Positions 1 to 6,277 of a DNA stretch of 12,973 nucleotides are shown one piece after another. This DNA comes from Nitrospira sp. (GTDB lineage Bacteria; Nitrospirota; Nitrospiria; Nitrospirales; Nitrospiraceae). Below the pieces are notes generated by a model that was not told where the DNA came from, made no database searches, and saw nothing but the letters and a program-made list of their open reading frames with translations. The translations under genes and the position numbers were made by a program. How positions within the stretch are numbered: the stretch's first letter is position 1; each line of letters starts with the position of its first letter. Location: assembly GCA_025363325.1 (NCBI GenBank), contig JANYEF010000071.1:1-12973 (forward strand), in the 5' to 3' direction.

Positions 1-1572
1 GCGGGATGTCTTGGAGGGTCGTGAGGTCGACGCGCGATTCTGTTCTTCCGCCTTGCGTTCTTGCGCGGACTCCCATTGCGCATAGTCGGCGAACCATTCG
101 GTCTGGCCGGTGCCGTCCAGCGCGAGCAGCATTGTGGAGACGCGGTCTAAGAGCCATCGATCGTGCGTCACCAGCATCAACGCGCCGGGGAATTCCACCA
201 GACTATCTTCCAACACATCGAGCGTGGGAATGTCCAAGTCGTTCGTCGGTTCGTCGAGGATCAAGAGATCGGCCGGTTGGAGCATCAGCCTGGCAATGAG
301 GAGCCGCGCCTGTTCGCCTCCGGAGAGGCGGGAGACAGGGAGATCCAACTGCTCTGCTCGGAAAAGAAACCGTTTCGCCCAAGAGACGAGATGCACTTCG
401 CGGTCTTGATAGACGACCGAGTCGCCGTGCGGGGCGAGGGCTCGACGGAGCGAGCAGGACTGGTCTAGTGATTCGCGGTGCTGCTCGAACGTGACGACGC
501 GCAGTTTGTCCGCGCGGGTGATGGTGCCTGCGTCAGGCTTGAGGGTTCCGGCGATGAGCTTGAGAAGTGTGCTCTTTCCGCTTCCGTTCGGACCCAGCAA
601 CCCGATGCGCTGGCCCGGTCCGAGCAGCAGGTCGAGATTCTTGATGATCGGCCGTCCGCCGAGCGATTTGCAGAGTTGCGTCGCCTCGACCAACTGTTTG
701 GACCTGCGTCCCGATGCGGTGAAATTGATGCCAGCCGTGCCTTGGTCCTTTCGGGCGTCGGCGCTGTTCAGTTCCTCGATCAAGCGGCCGGCTGAGTCGA
801 TCCGCGATTTGGCTTTCGTCGTGCGGGCTTTGGGTCCGCGCCGGAGCCACTCCACTTCGCGGCGGACACGGTTGGCCAAAGACGCTTCATAGTTGGCCTG
901 TGCGTGCAGCGCGGCGTCCCGCTGTTCCAAAAAGTCGCTGTAGTTGCCTTTGGCTTCGAATACCCCGGTGGGATAGCTGCGGTTCAGCTCGATCATCCGA
1001 GACGTCACGGCTTCCAGGAAACGGCGATCGTGGCTGACGACGAGAAAGGCGCGGGCTTCGGCCCGTAACAATCGTTCCAGCCACAGGATGCCTTCGACAT
1101 CCAAATGGTTGGTCGGTTCGTCCATCAGCAGGACATCCGGCTCCAGCATCAGCGACCGGACAATGGCCAGGCGTTTCTTCCATCCTCCGGAGAGCGTGGT
1201 GGTGGATTGGTCGGCAGCGGGAAACTCCCCGAGACTGAGCGCCACGGACGTGCGACCGCTATGGTCGTGGGGGTCATGACCTTCGTCAATCAGAACTTGG
1301 GCAAGCACTTCCTCAATCGTATGGGCTCCGTCAAATAACGGTTCTTGTGGCACGTAGCCGACGCGGAGTTGCCGACGCATCGATCTAGTGCCCTCATCCG
1401 GTTCTTCGAGCCCTGCCATGATTTTCAGCAAGGTTGATTTGCCGGAGCCGTTAGGCCCGACCAACCCGACATGATCGCCCTCGGCCAGCCCAATTGATAA
1501 ATCAGTAAACAACGGTTTCACGCCGTAGGTTTTGCTGATGGACTCGCAGCTCAAGAGAATTGTAGGCGGCAT
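1..1572 (-). CDS. uup: ABC-F family ATPase, Uup-like (3' end outside window)
   Basis: Soluble ABC-F protein with two ATPase cassettes and no membrane segments; the family acts on ribosomes, and Uup is linked to translation and to DNA/replication phenotypes. 524 residues are visible. Cassette 1 has Walker A GPNGSGKS (39-46), signature LSGGW (127-131), Walker B ending DEPTNHLD (151-158) and switch His in SHD (180-182). A basic inter-cassette linker (about 235-260, EWLRRGPKARTTKAKSRI) is typical of Uup. Cassette 2 has Walker A at 327-334, LSGGE (416-420), DEPTNDLD (440-447) and THD (469-471). The ATG at 1572-1570 is the only usable start after the in-frame stop at 1605-1603; no strong Shine-Dalgarno is seen. 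The frame is still open at base 1, so the C-terminal coiled-coil tail expected of Uup lies outside. The family is certain; the Uup subtype rests on the linker and a charged tail beginning near residue 500. Confidence 0.88.
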   Translation of the reverse strand, partial: MPPTILLSCESISKTYGVKPLFTDLSIGLAEGDHVGLVGPNGSGKSTLLKIMAGLEEPDEGTRSMRRQLRVGYVPQEPLFDGAHTIEEVLAQVLIDEGHDPHDHSGRTSVALSLGEFPAADQSTTTLSGGWKKRLAIVRSLMLEPDVLLMDEPTNHLDVEGILWLERLLRAEARAFLVVSHDRRFLEAVTSRMIELNRSYPTGVFEAKGNYSDFLEQRDAALHAQANYEASLANRVRREVEWLRRGPKARTTKAKSRIDSAGRLIEELNSADARKDQGTAGINFTASGRRSKQLVEATQLCKSLGGRPIIKNLDLLLGPGQRIGLLGPNGSGKSTLLKLIAGTLKPDAGTITRADKLRVVTFEQHRESLDQSCSLRRALAPHGDSVVYQDREVHLVSWAKRFLFRAEQLDLPVSRLSGGEQARLLIARLMLQPADLLILDEPTNDLDIPTLDVLEDSLVEFPGALMLVTHDRWLLDRVSTMLLALDGTGQTEWFADYAQWESAQERKAEEQNRASTSRPSKTSR

Positions 1573-1659
1573 AGCTGTATTGACCGATGAATAATGTACT
1601 GATCAGCTGATGGACGATCGGGCAGGACTGTTCAGGCCAGGCTGGATCGCGAGGATAAT

Positions 1660-1688
1660 AGTGTACGGGTTGGACGACAGAACTGCAA
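1660..1688 (-). promoter_or_regulatory. Candidate sigma70-type promoter for the ABC-F gene
   Basis: Read on the minus strand, TTGCAG (1688-1683) and TACACT (1665-1660) are separated by 17 bp, about 90 nt before the ATG at 1572. An overlapping TATTAT (1660-1655) is an alternative -10. The match is moderate (3/6 and 4/6 to consensus) and comes from inspection only. The 5' leader would be about 80 nt. Confidence 0.35.
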
Positions 1689-1942
1689 GTGGGGAGGGGA
1701 GGGTAGCCTGGTCGTCCTCCTGCTCGCGGAACGCGCACGCTCAGAAGGTGCACGTTCGACACGCGCATTTGATGATCGACCAGGCCACCCTTGAAAGGAG
1801 ATAGGGGACAGGGAGGATGCGCGCAGTGGAAACCTCACCAGCCACCTCGCTCAAGGAAGGAGAAGAATTGAGTTGAAACCTAAGTTAAACGGCACGCTTC
1901 CATCCTCGCTCTGTTTCCTCAATTGATTCATTGTTTTATCGG

Positions 1943-1959
1943 ACCATTGATTCAATGGT
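1943..1959. repeat. Small perfect palindrome, possible operator
   Basis: ACCATTGA and TCAATGGT are perfect 8-bp inverted repeats around a central T. The 9-mer ATTGATTCA inside it (1946-1954) also occurs at 1922-1930, exactly 24 bp earlier. It lies in the AT-richer part of the spacer upstream of the ABC-F gene. A binding site is possible, but no regulator can be named. Confidence 0.3.
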
Positions 1960-2025
1960 GCCATGGATCAATCGTCAATCGCTCAGCGAGATACGCTTCA
2001 CGAGAGTTAATGGCGATGCGCGCGG

Positions 2026-2070
2026 TAAAAGATACGAGGTCGAGCAGGGCAGTACCCCGCTCGACCTCGT
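2026..2070 (-). terminator. Intrinsic terminator of FKBP copy A
   Basis: Perfect 12-bp inverted repeat (2034-2045 with 2059-2070; arm GCTCGACCTCGT) with a 13-nt loop that can add a GGG/CCC pairing. It begins 18 nt past the stop codon. On the minus strand the stem is followed by ATCTTTTA, a short U-tract. The equivalent stem in the second copy differs by a compensated base pair (G2036-C2068 against A2951-T2983). Confidence 0.7.
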
Positions 2071-2088
2071 GAGGACGAACGCGCGGAA

Positions 2089-2772
2089 CTACTTGGCCGC
2101 GACGATTTCGAGGAGTTCGATCTCGAACACTAACGTCGCGCCGGGCTTGATCAGGGGGGGCAGGCCTTTGTCGCGATAGGCGAGATTGGACGGGCAGACT
2201 AACTTGCTCTTGCCGCCGACTTTCATCTGCTGTACCCCTTCCGACCAACACTTACTCATATCATTCAATCGGAGCGCGGCCGGCTCGCCCTGCTTGGCGG
2301 AACGATCGAACACCGTTCCGTCGATCAGGGTTCCGAGATAGTACACCTTCACCGTATCCATGACTTTCGGTGTGGCACCGTTCCCCTCCTTAATGGTCGT
2401 GAGGATTGCGCCGGACTCGGTTTTCTTGGCGCCGGATTCCGTCGCGGCTTTTGCGAGGAATGCGGCCCCCACCTTCTTCTCCGATTCTGCGACGACTGAG
2501 GCACGGGCCTGTTGCAGTTCTGAAATCTTCATGCCAAACGCTTGGAGGTCCACCTTGGGGGGCCGTTTCAGGAACCCATCGGTGATGCCCGACTTCACAA
2601 GCTCAAATTCAGGCTCGCTCAAGTTGAAGTTGCTGAGCGATTGGTTGACGGCTAATCCCAAGGCATAGAGGGTTTTTTGTTCGTCGGTGGTGGGCTCTGA
2701 GGCTGCCGCGAATGCCGCAGTGGTTCCAAGGCAAAGCACGGCCACCAAAAAATAGGAGGCAACGAAACGCAT
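2089..2772 (-). CDS. Secreted FKBP-type prolyl isomerase paralogue A, divergent active site
   Basis: 227-residue periplasmic protein of the FkpA/Mip type. It has a signal peptide (1 to about 23, ending in an Ala-rich AFAA), an FKBP N-terminal dimerisation-like helical domain (about 28-125) and a C-terminal FKBP domain (about 135-224). Family members isomerise peptidyl-proline bonds and act as chaperones for exported proteins. Compared with its neighbour at 3004-3684, several pocket positions are changed: Gln161 for Arg, Leu167 for Phe, Met172-Ser173 for Val-Ile, and Arg200 for the Gly after the pocket Tyr. Tyr145, Phe155-Asp156, Trp176, Tyr199 and the late Phe216 remain. Catalysis may therefore be weak or altered, while the fold and chaperone domain look intact. 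Two Cys (175, 193) are shared with the paralogue. AAAGAAAGGACA gives a good ribosome-binding site before the ATG. Confidence 0.9.
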   Translation of the reverse strand: MRFVASYFLVAVLCLGTTAAFAAASEPTTDEQKTLYALGLAVNQSLSNFNLSEPEFELVKSGITDGFLKRPPKVDLQAFGMKISELQQARASVVAESEKKVGAAFLAKAATESGAKKTESGAILTTIKEGNGATPKVMDTVKVYYLGTLIDGTVFDRSAKQGEPAALRLNDMSKCWSEGVQQMKVGGKSKLVCPSNLAYRDKGLPPLIKPGATLVFEIELLEIVAAK

Positions 2773-2834
2773 GAGCTGTCCTTTCTTTATGTGTGACGGC
2801 GATAGATCCGATATCGCAAGGTCTGACGTTGTGT

Positions 2835-2863
2835 AAGTTATGCGATGTCGCGATGGGGATCAA
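2835..2863 (-). promoter_or_regulatory. Candidate promoter of FKBP copy A
   Basis: On the minus strand TTGATC (2863-2858) and TAACTT (2840-2835) are 17 bp apart, about 63 nt upstream of the ATG. The same arrangement occurs before the second copy. The block between the hexamers (CGCGACATCGCA) is preserved in both and contains a GCGA-CA-TCGC near-palindrome that could be an operator. The -10 match is poor (3/6), so the claim rests mainly on conservation between copies. Confidence 0.35.
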
Positions 2864-2949
2864 GACAAATTTGCCTGCTTGGGTGTATCTCACAGGAGAG
2901 TCCCGTTCATCGCGCTATCGGGCAAATTTTTAGTCGAATGGGTGGGCAG

Positions 2950-2984
2950 CAAGGTCGAGCGGGAGATTCCCCCGCTCGACCTTG
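2950..2984 (-). terminator. 3' stem-loop of FKBP copy B
   Basis: Perfect 14-bp inverted repeat (2950-2963 with 2971-2984) with a 7-nt loop, 19 nt past the stop of the gene at 3004-3684. It is the duplicated counterpart of the stem at 2034-2070, offset by exactly 915 bp. No immediate U-tract follows (the next bases are CTGCCCACC), so termination may be inefficient, or the stem may serve as a 3' mRNA stabiliser. Confidence 0.5.
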
Positions 2985-3003
2985 TGAGGACGACAGTGTA
3001 GGA

Positions 3004-3684
3004 CTACTTGGCCGAGACGATCTCGAGGAGTTCAACCTCGAAGATGAGCGTCGCGCCGGGCTTGATCGTGGGGGGGGCGCCTTTGTCGCCATAGGCGAGA
3101 CTCGACGGGCAGACCAACTTGCTCTTGCCGCCGACCTTCATCTGTTGGACCCCTTCCGTCCAACACTTGATCACCTGATTCAATCCGAACGTGGCCGGCT
3201 CGCCCCGCTTGACGGAACTATCGAACACGGTCCCGTCGGTCAGGGTTCCGTGATAGTGCACCTTCACCGTATCCGTGGCTTTCGGGGTCGCGCCGTTCCC
3301 CTCCTTGATGGTCGTGAGGATTGCGCCAGACTCGGTTTTCTTGGCACCGGATTCTGCTGCGGCTTTCGCGAGGAACGTTGTCCCTGCTTTCTTCTCCGCG
3401 TCTGCGACGACGGAGGTGCGGGCCTGTTGCAGTTGTTGAATCTTCGGGCCAAACGTCTGGAGATCTACTTTGGGAGTCTTTTTGAAGACCCCATCGGTAA
3501 TGCCGGACTTTACGAGATCAAGCTCAGGCTCACTCAGACTGAAGGCGCCAAGCGATTGGCTGATGGCTAATCCCAAGGCATAGAGGGTTTTTTGTTCATC
3601 GTTTGTGGGCTCTGGGGCCGCCGCGAATGCCGCAGTGGTCCCAAGGCAGAGCACGGTCACCAAACAGGAGACGACGAAGCGCAT
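3004..3684 (-). CDS. Secreted FKBP-type prolyl isomerase paralogue B, intact active site
   Basis: 226-residue periplasmic FkpA/Mip-like peptidyl-prolyl cis-trans isomerase. Signal peptide 1 to about 22 (hydrophobic VVSCLVTVLCLG, then AAFAAA), helical N-terminal FKBP_N-like domain about 27-124, catalytic FKBP domain about 134-223. Residues corresponding to the FKBP12 pocket are largely kept: Tyr144, Phe154-Asp155, Arg160, Phe166, Val171-Ile172, Trp175, Tyr198, Ile207 and Phe215. Cys174 and Cys192 lie at the KCW and LVCPS positions and could form a disulphide in the periplasm; I recall this Cys pair in other bacterial FKBPs. It is a tandem duplicate of the gene at 2089-2772, same strand, 231 bp apart, with near-identical ribosome-binding site (AAAGAAAGGACA) and similar promoter region, so each copy probably has its own transcript. 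The ATG at 3684 is fixed by the signal peptide and the RBS. Confidence 0.92.
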   Translation of the reverse strand: MRFVVSCLVTVLCLGTTAAFAAAPEPTNDEQKTLYALGLAISQSLGAFSLSEPELDLVKSGITDGVFKKTPKVDLQTFGPKIQQLQQARTSVVADAEKKAGTTFLAKAAAESGAKKTESGAILTTIKEGNGATPKATDTVKVHYHGTLTDGTVFDSSVKRGEPATFGLNQVIKCWTEGVQQMKVGGKSKLVCPSSLAYGDKGAPPTIKPGATLIFEVELLEIVSAK

Positions 3685-3747
3685 GAGTTGTCCTTTCTTT
3701 TATGTGTGATTGCGACGAACCTGCTATCGCAAGCCCTTGAACTGTGT

Positions 3748-3776
3748 AGAGTATGCGATGTCGCGGCAGGGCTCAA
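3748..3776 (-). promoter_or_regulatory. Candidate promoter of FKBP copy B
   Basis: On the minus strand TTGAGC (3776-3771) and TACTCT (3753-3748) are 17 bp apart, aligned with the candidate promoter of copy A. The intervening CGCGACATCGCA is identical in both copies. Moderate hexamer matches; support is mainly from conservation between duplicates. Confidence 0.35.
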
Positions 3777-3790
3777 GACAATTATGCCTT

Positions 3791-3816
3791 GCAGAATGCT
3801 GAAACGGTCTGCCAGC
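3791..3816. repeat. Solitary end of the MITE-like element
   Basis: 26 bp beginning GCAGAATGCTGAAA and ending GCCAGC match the terminal repeat at 10991-11016 at 21 of 26 positions. No partner end is seen nearby in the proper orientation. It is probably a decayed or truncated copy. It sits exactly at the edge of the FKBP duplication and 14 bp before the 9-nt-period hairpin. Confidence 0.55.
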
Positions 3817-3830
3817 CTGTCTTGTTCATT

Positions 3831-3894
3831 TGGTCTGTCTGGTCTGTCTGGTTTTTTGGTTGAACGAAACTTACCAGATGAACCAGACGGACCA
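3831..3894. repeat. Periodic hairpin, 9-nt unit, copy 1
   Basis: Left arm 3831-3852 carries GGTCTGTCT twice (3832-3840, 3841-3849). Right arm 3873-3894 carries ACCAGATGA and ACCAGACGG plus a further ACCA start. The arms match at 18 of 22 positions, with a 20-nt spacer that can pair partly. It lies just past the 3' end of the gene at 3912-4403, so it might end or stabilise that transcript. Confidence 0.75.
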
Positions 3895-3911
3895 GTATCA
3901 GTGAGGTCTCG

Positions 3912-4403
3912 TTACCAACGGTGGCCCCGGTGGCGATGTCCATAGTAGCGAGGGCCGTAGACGTACGGGCGGTAAAAGTATGGCTGTCCGTAGATCCAAG
4001 GGCGGCCCAAGTAGAGGCCGAGTCCCACAGGGGGGTAGGCGTAGAGGGGAGGGACCGCTTGCGCGACGGCAAGTGGTTGTGCCAGTTGGCGTTGCAGATC
4101 TGCACTCGTGGAGGCCTGGCGGTCGAGCTGATCTTTTAAGAGATTGACGGTCTCTTGTTGGGCTTGCAACTTTCCTTGGAGGGCTGCGATCTGGTTGCGC
4201 TGCGACTCGGCGAAGGCCTCCACACAACGGGTGTGGGCGTCGTCGGTATAACTCGAACATTCCCACGGTGTCTGCGACTCGCTCGCATAGGCCGGTAGCC
4301 CGGCCAACACCGTCCCTATTCCGATCGCTCCGATGAGGAGTTGTGGCCACAACGTTGCTGTCTTCCGAGAGGAATTTCGACGACGGAAGTTGTGATCGCT
4401 CAT
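3912..4403 (-). CDS. Secreted coiled-coil protein with Tyr/His/Arg-rich tail, function unknown
   Basis: 163 residues; not a family I recognise. A basic N-terminus (RRRNSSRK) is followed by a hydrophobic stretch (about 19-38, LWPQLLIGAIGIGTVLAGLP) and AYA|SES, a plausible signal peptide, so the product is likely periplasmic or surface-exposed. Two Cys (49, 60) may pair. Residues 62-109 are Gln/Leu-rich with heptad-like spacing, suggesting a coiled coil. The tail 117-163 is rich in Pro, Tyr, Gly, Arg and His, ending GPRYYGHRHRGHRW, which could bind metal, polysaccharide or a membrane surface. The start is ATG 4403-4401 rather than the TTG seven codons upstream, because AGGAGGGAG lies just before the ATG. 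It is a single-gene unit with repeats on both sides. Confidence 0.75.
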   Translation of the reverse strand: MSDHNFRRRNSSRKTATLWPQLLIGAIGIGTVLAGLPAYASESQTPWECSSYTDDAHTRCVEAFAESQRNQIAALQGKLQAQQETVNLLKDQLDRQASTSADLQRQLAQPLAVAQAVPPLYAYPPVGLGLYLGRPWIYGQPYFYRPYVYGPRYYGHRHRGHRW

Positions 4404-4426
4404 AGGTCTCCCTCCTGGTAGCAACT

Positions 4427-4454
4427 AGTATTAGCCTAACACGCGATTGTCCAA
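4427..4454 (-). promoter_or_regulatory. Candidate promoter of the coiled-coil protein gene
   Basis: On the minus strand TTGGAC (4454-4449) and AATACT (4432-4427) are 16 bp apart, about 24 nt before the start codon, with the strong ribosome-binding site AGGAGGGAG in between. Found by inspection only. The 9-nt-period hairpin at 4468-4549 lies immediately upstream. Confidence 0.4.
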
Positions 4455-4467
4455 GGGAACAGGGGGC

Positions 4468-4549
4468 CAGCTGGTCTTTCTTGTTTATCTGGTCTGTCTC
4501 GTTTGTTTGCTTGAACTAGACTAACCAGATGAGCAAAACAAACCAGCTG
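4468..4549. repeat. Periodic hairpin, 9-nt unit, copy 2
   Basis: Arms 4468-4503 and 4514-4549 (36 nt each) are inverted repeats at 28 of 36 positions with a 10-nt loop. Five consecutive 9-mers can be read from 4473: GGTCTTTCT, TGTTTATCT, GGTCTGTCT, CGTTTGTTT, GCTTGAACT. The right arm repeats with the same period. It sits between divergent genes, so it cannot be only a terminator. Mobile element copy A starts 20 bp further on. Confidence 0.8.
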
Positions 4550-4568
4550 AATCAGGTCAACTCATCCC

Positions 4569-4812
4569 GCAGGATGCTCAAAAGGTCCGTCCGGCAAGGC
4601 CGCAGGCGTGCCTTTCCTCACCCGCCCGTCCCCGAGCTGCCAAGACAGCTCGTTTCCCGAGTGGGGTACGTTGAGGATTTCGATGAACCGAGACCGCTGC
4701 ATGGGAAGAGGCGCGTCCCTGGCAAAGGGCTGCCCTGGCAGACTCAGGGCGGGCGGGTGAAGTAGTCGCCGGGGCTGGGCGGGTGAGAAGAGCGACTTTT
4801 TCAGTATCCTGC
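4569..4812. mobile_element. MITE-like element, 244-bp copy A
   Basis: Left end 4569-4595 begins GCAGGATGCTCAAAAGGTCC; right end 4791-4812, read inward on the minus strand, begins GCAGGATACTGAAAAAGTCG. These match the two ends of the element at 10991-11115, including the C versus G at position 11 that tells the ends apart. The interior shares AAGGCCGCAG and GTACGTTGAG with that copy but carries additional sequence, including a small hairpin (GAGCTG 4634-4639 with CAGCTC 4646-4651) and a GC-rich inverted repeat (CACCCGCCCG with CGGGCGGGTG). There is no coding capacity, and no clear target-site duplication was found. Non-autonomous; transposase unknown. Confidence 0.65.
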
Positions 4813-4818
4813 TAGAAT
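4813..4818 (+). promoter_or_regulatory. -10-like hexamer abutting the end of element copy A
   Basis: TAGAAT (5/6 to the sigma70 -10) starts at the first base after the element's right terminal repeat and lies 29 bp before the symporter ATG. No good -35 is seen at 16-18 bp spacing, where the terminal repeat itself lies. If active, the element end contributes the upstream half of the symporter promoter. Confidence 0.3.
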
Positions 4819-4847
4819 CCGCCCACACGTTTGCCTGAGTCGCCTTC

Positions 4848-6268
4848 ATGATTCTGGGATTCGTCATTCTCTATTTGCTCCTGTCGGTGGGGATCGGACT
4901 GGCTGCCGCCAAGCGGGTCCATACTACGAAGGATTTCGCAGTCGCCGGTCGAAGCCTCCCGCTGCCGATCGTGACGGCTACGGTCTTTGCCACCTGGTTC
5001 GGTGCAGAGGCCGTACTTGGAATCTCGGCCACGTTTGCAAAGGAAGGGCTGCGTGGCGTTGTCGCCGATCCCTTCGGGTCGAGCCTCTGTTTGATCCTGG
5101 CGGGGTTATTCTTTGCCCCCCGCTTCTATCGGCTGAACCTCCTGACCGTCGGCGACTTCTATCGTGTGCGGTACAACCGCGTAGTCGAGGTACTCTGTGC
5201 CTTGTGCATCGTGGCCTCCTATCTCGGATGGGTAGCGGCGCAATTCAAAGTGCTCGGATTAGTTCTGAACGTGGTCACGGGCGGCGCAGTGAGTCAGTCG
5301 GTCGGGATGGTGATCGGCGCGGTGATCGTCCTGACCTATACGACCTTCGGCGGCATGTTTTCCGTCGCTATTCTGGACTTCATCCAAATCTCCGTGATCA
5401 TAGGGGGGCTGCTCTATATTGCATCCATCATTAGCGGATTGGCTGGAGGTGTGGAGGTGGTGATCAGCATGCAGCCCAGGCCGGCAAGTTGGAATTGTTT
5501 CCGTCGGCGACGTTCGCGGCCTGGGTCCCCTTCATCGGAGCCTGGATGACGATGATGTTGGGATCGATCCCCCAACAAGACGTCTTTCAACGTATCACCT
5601 CGGCGAAGGACGAACGCACGGCCGTACGCGGATCACTGCTGAGCGGCACACTCTACTTTTGTTTCTGTTTTGTCCCGATGTTTCTGGCCTATGCGGCGAC
5701 GCTGATCGACCCGGCTCTGTTCACTACGCTCCTCGATCAGGATTCTCAACTTGTGTTGCCGATCTTGATCTTGCGCCACACACCGGTCTTCGCGCAGATC
5801 TTGTTTTTCGGGGCCGTCCTTTCGGCGGTGATGAGTTGTGCGAGCGCGACGCTATTGGCGCCGTCGATGATGCTGAGCGAAAACGTGATTAAGGGAGCGC
5901 TGCCGCACCTCACTGACCGAGAGTTCATTCGGGTTATGCGGCTGGTGGTGGTGGTGGTCTTTGCCGCCCTGGTTCTGACCATCGCGCTGAGCTCCGATTC
6001 CAACATCTATCAGCTGGTCGTGAATACCTACAAGGTGACGCTGGTGGCGGCCTTCGTTCCACTCTGCGCCGGGCTTTTTTGGTCCCGATCGACGACGCAA
6101 GGGGCCTTGTGCGCCTTCATGGCTGGGCTGATGACCTGGATAGGGTTGGAACTATTCGGTCCGTCCGATTTGATCTGGCCTCCACAATTGGTCGGCTTTC
6201 TCATGGCGGTGACGGGGATGATTGTCGGATCGCTTCTGCCGCAGAAGATCGGAGCTCATGAAGCGTAA
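4848..6268 (+). pseudogene. Sodium:solute symporter (SSS family) interrupted by a frameshift
   Basis: A multi-pass inner-membrane Na+/solute symporter. The N-terminal part (from ATG 4848, open to 5549) covers the first transmembrane helices, including TM1 (ILGFVILYLLLSVGIGLAAA), the ATWFGAEAVLG helix and the DPFGSSLCLILAGLFFAPRF segment typical of the family. The C-terminal part continues in another frame from about 5465 to the stop at 6268, with motifs such as AWMTMMLGSIPQQDVFQRI. Length 1421 bp is one base short of 474 codons. Adding one base near 5467-5468 (AGC-CAT) restores a continuous protein of about 473 residues, normal for the family. No slippery heptamer is apparent, so a one-base deletion or a sequencing error is more likely than programmed shifting. 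The substrate is unknown; the sequence reminds me of the choline/proline-like branch, at low confidence. No clear ribosome-binding site precedes the ATG. Confidence 0.8.
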
Positions 6269-6277
6269 AAACCAATT

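Larger units (their letters stand above)
1573..2033. other. Non-coding region between the ABC-F gene and FKBP copy A
   Basis: About 460 bases without a convincing gene. Open frames here are short, unsupported and partly shadows of the ABC-F gene. It holds the candidate promoter at 1660-1688, a distant 9-bp inverted repeat (GCCTGGTCG at 1706-1714 with its complement at 1777-1785), and an AT-richer stretch at about 1905-1990 with a palindrome. No RNA gene was recognised. Confidence 0.5.
2034..3790. repeat. Tandem duplication of an FKBP transcription unit
   Basis: Two direct copies, about 2034-2875 and 2949-3790, each run from 3' stem-loop through gene to upstream promoter region. The offset is 915 bp at the 3' end and 912 bp at the starts, matching a one-codon length difference. 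Similarity covers non-coding flanks as well as coding sequence, so this is a segmental duplication. The copies are separated by about 73 bp of unrelated sequence. Copy B's upstream end abuts a solitary mobile-element end at 3791. Confidence 0.85.

Noticed and set aside
1502..1768. An 88-codon minus-strand open frame overlapping the ABC-F start
   Set aside because: Out of frame with the ABC-F gene, low-complexity composition and no domain; it overlaps the candidate promoter.
2845..3570. A 241-codon plus-strand open frame
   Set aside because: Antisense shadow of FKBP copy B. No ribosome-binding site or recognisable domain; the opposite strand has a clear signal peptide and FKBP motifs.
5455..5475. 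Programmed -1 ribosomal frameshift in the symporter
   Set aside because: No X-XXY-YYZ slippery heptamer and no obvious stimulatory stem were seen; a one-base deletion or sequence error is simpler.
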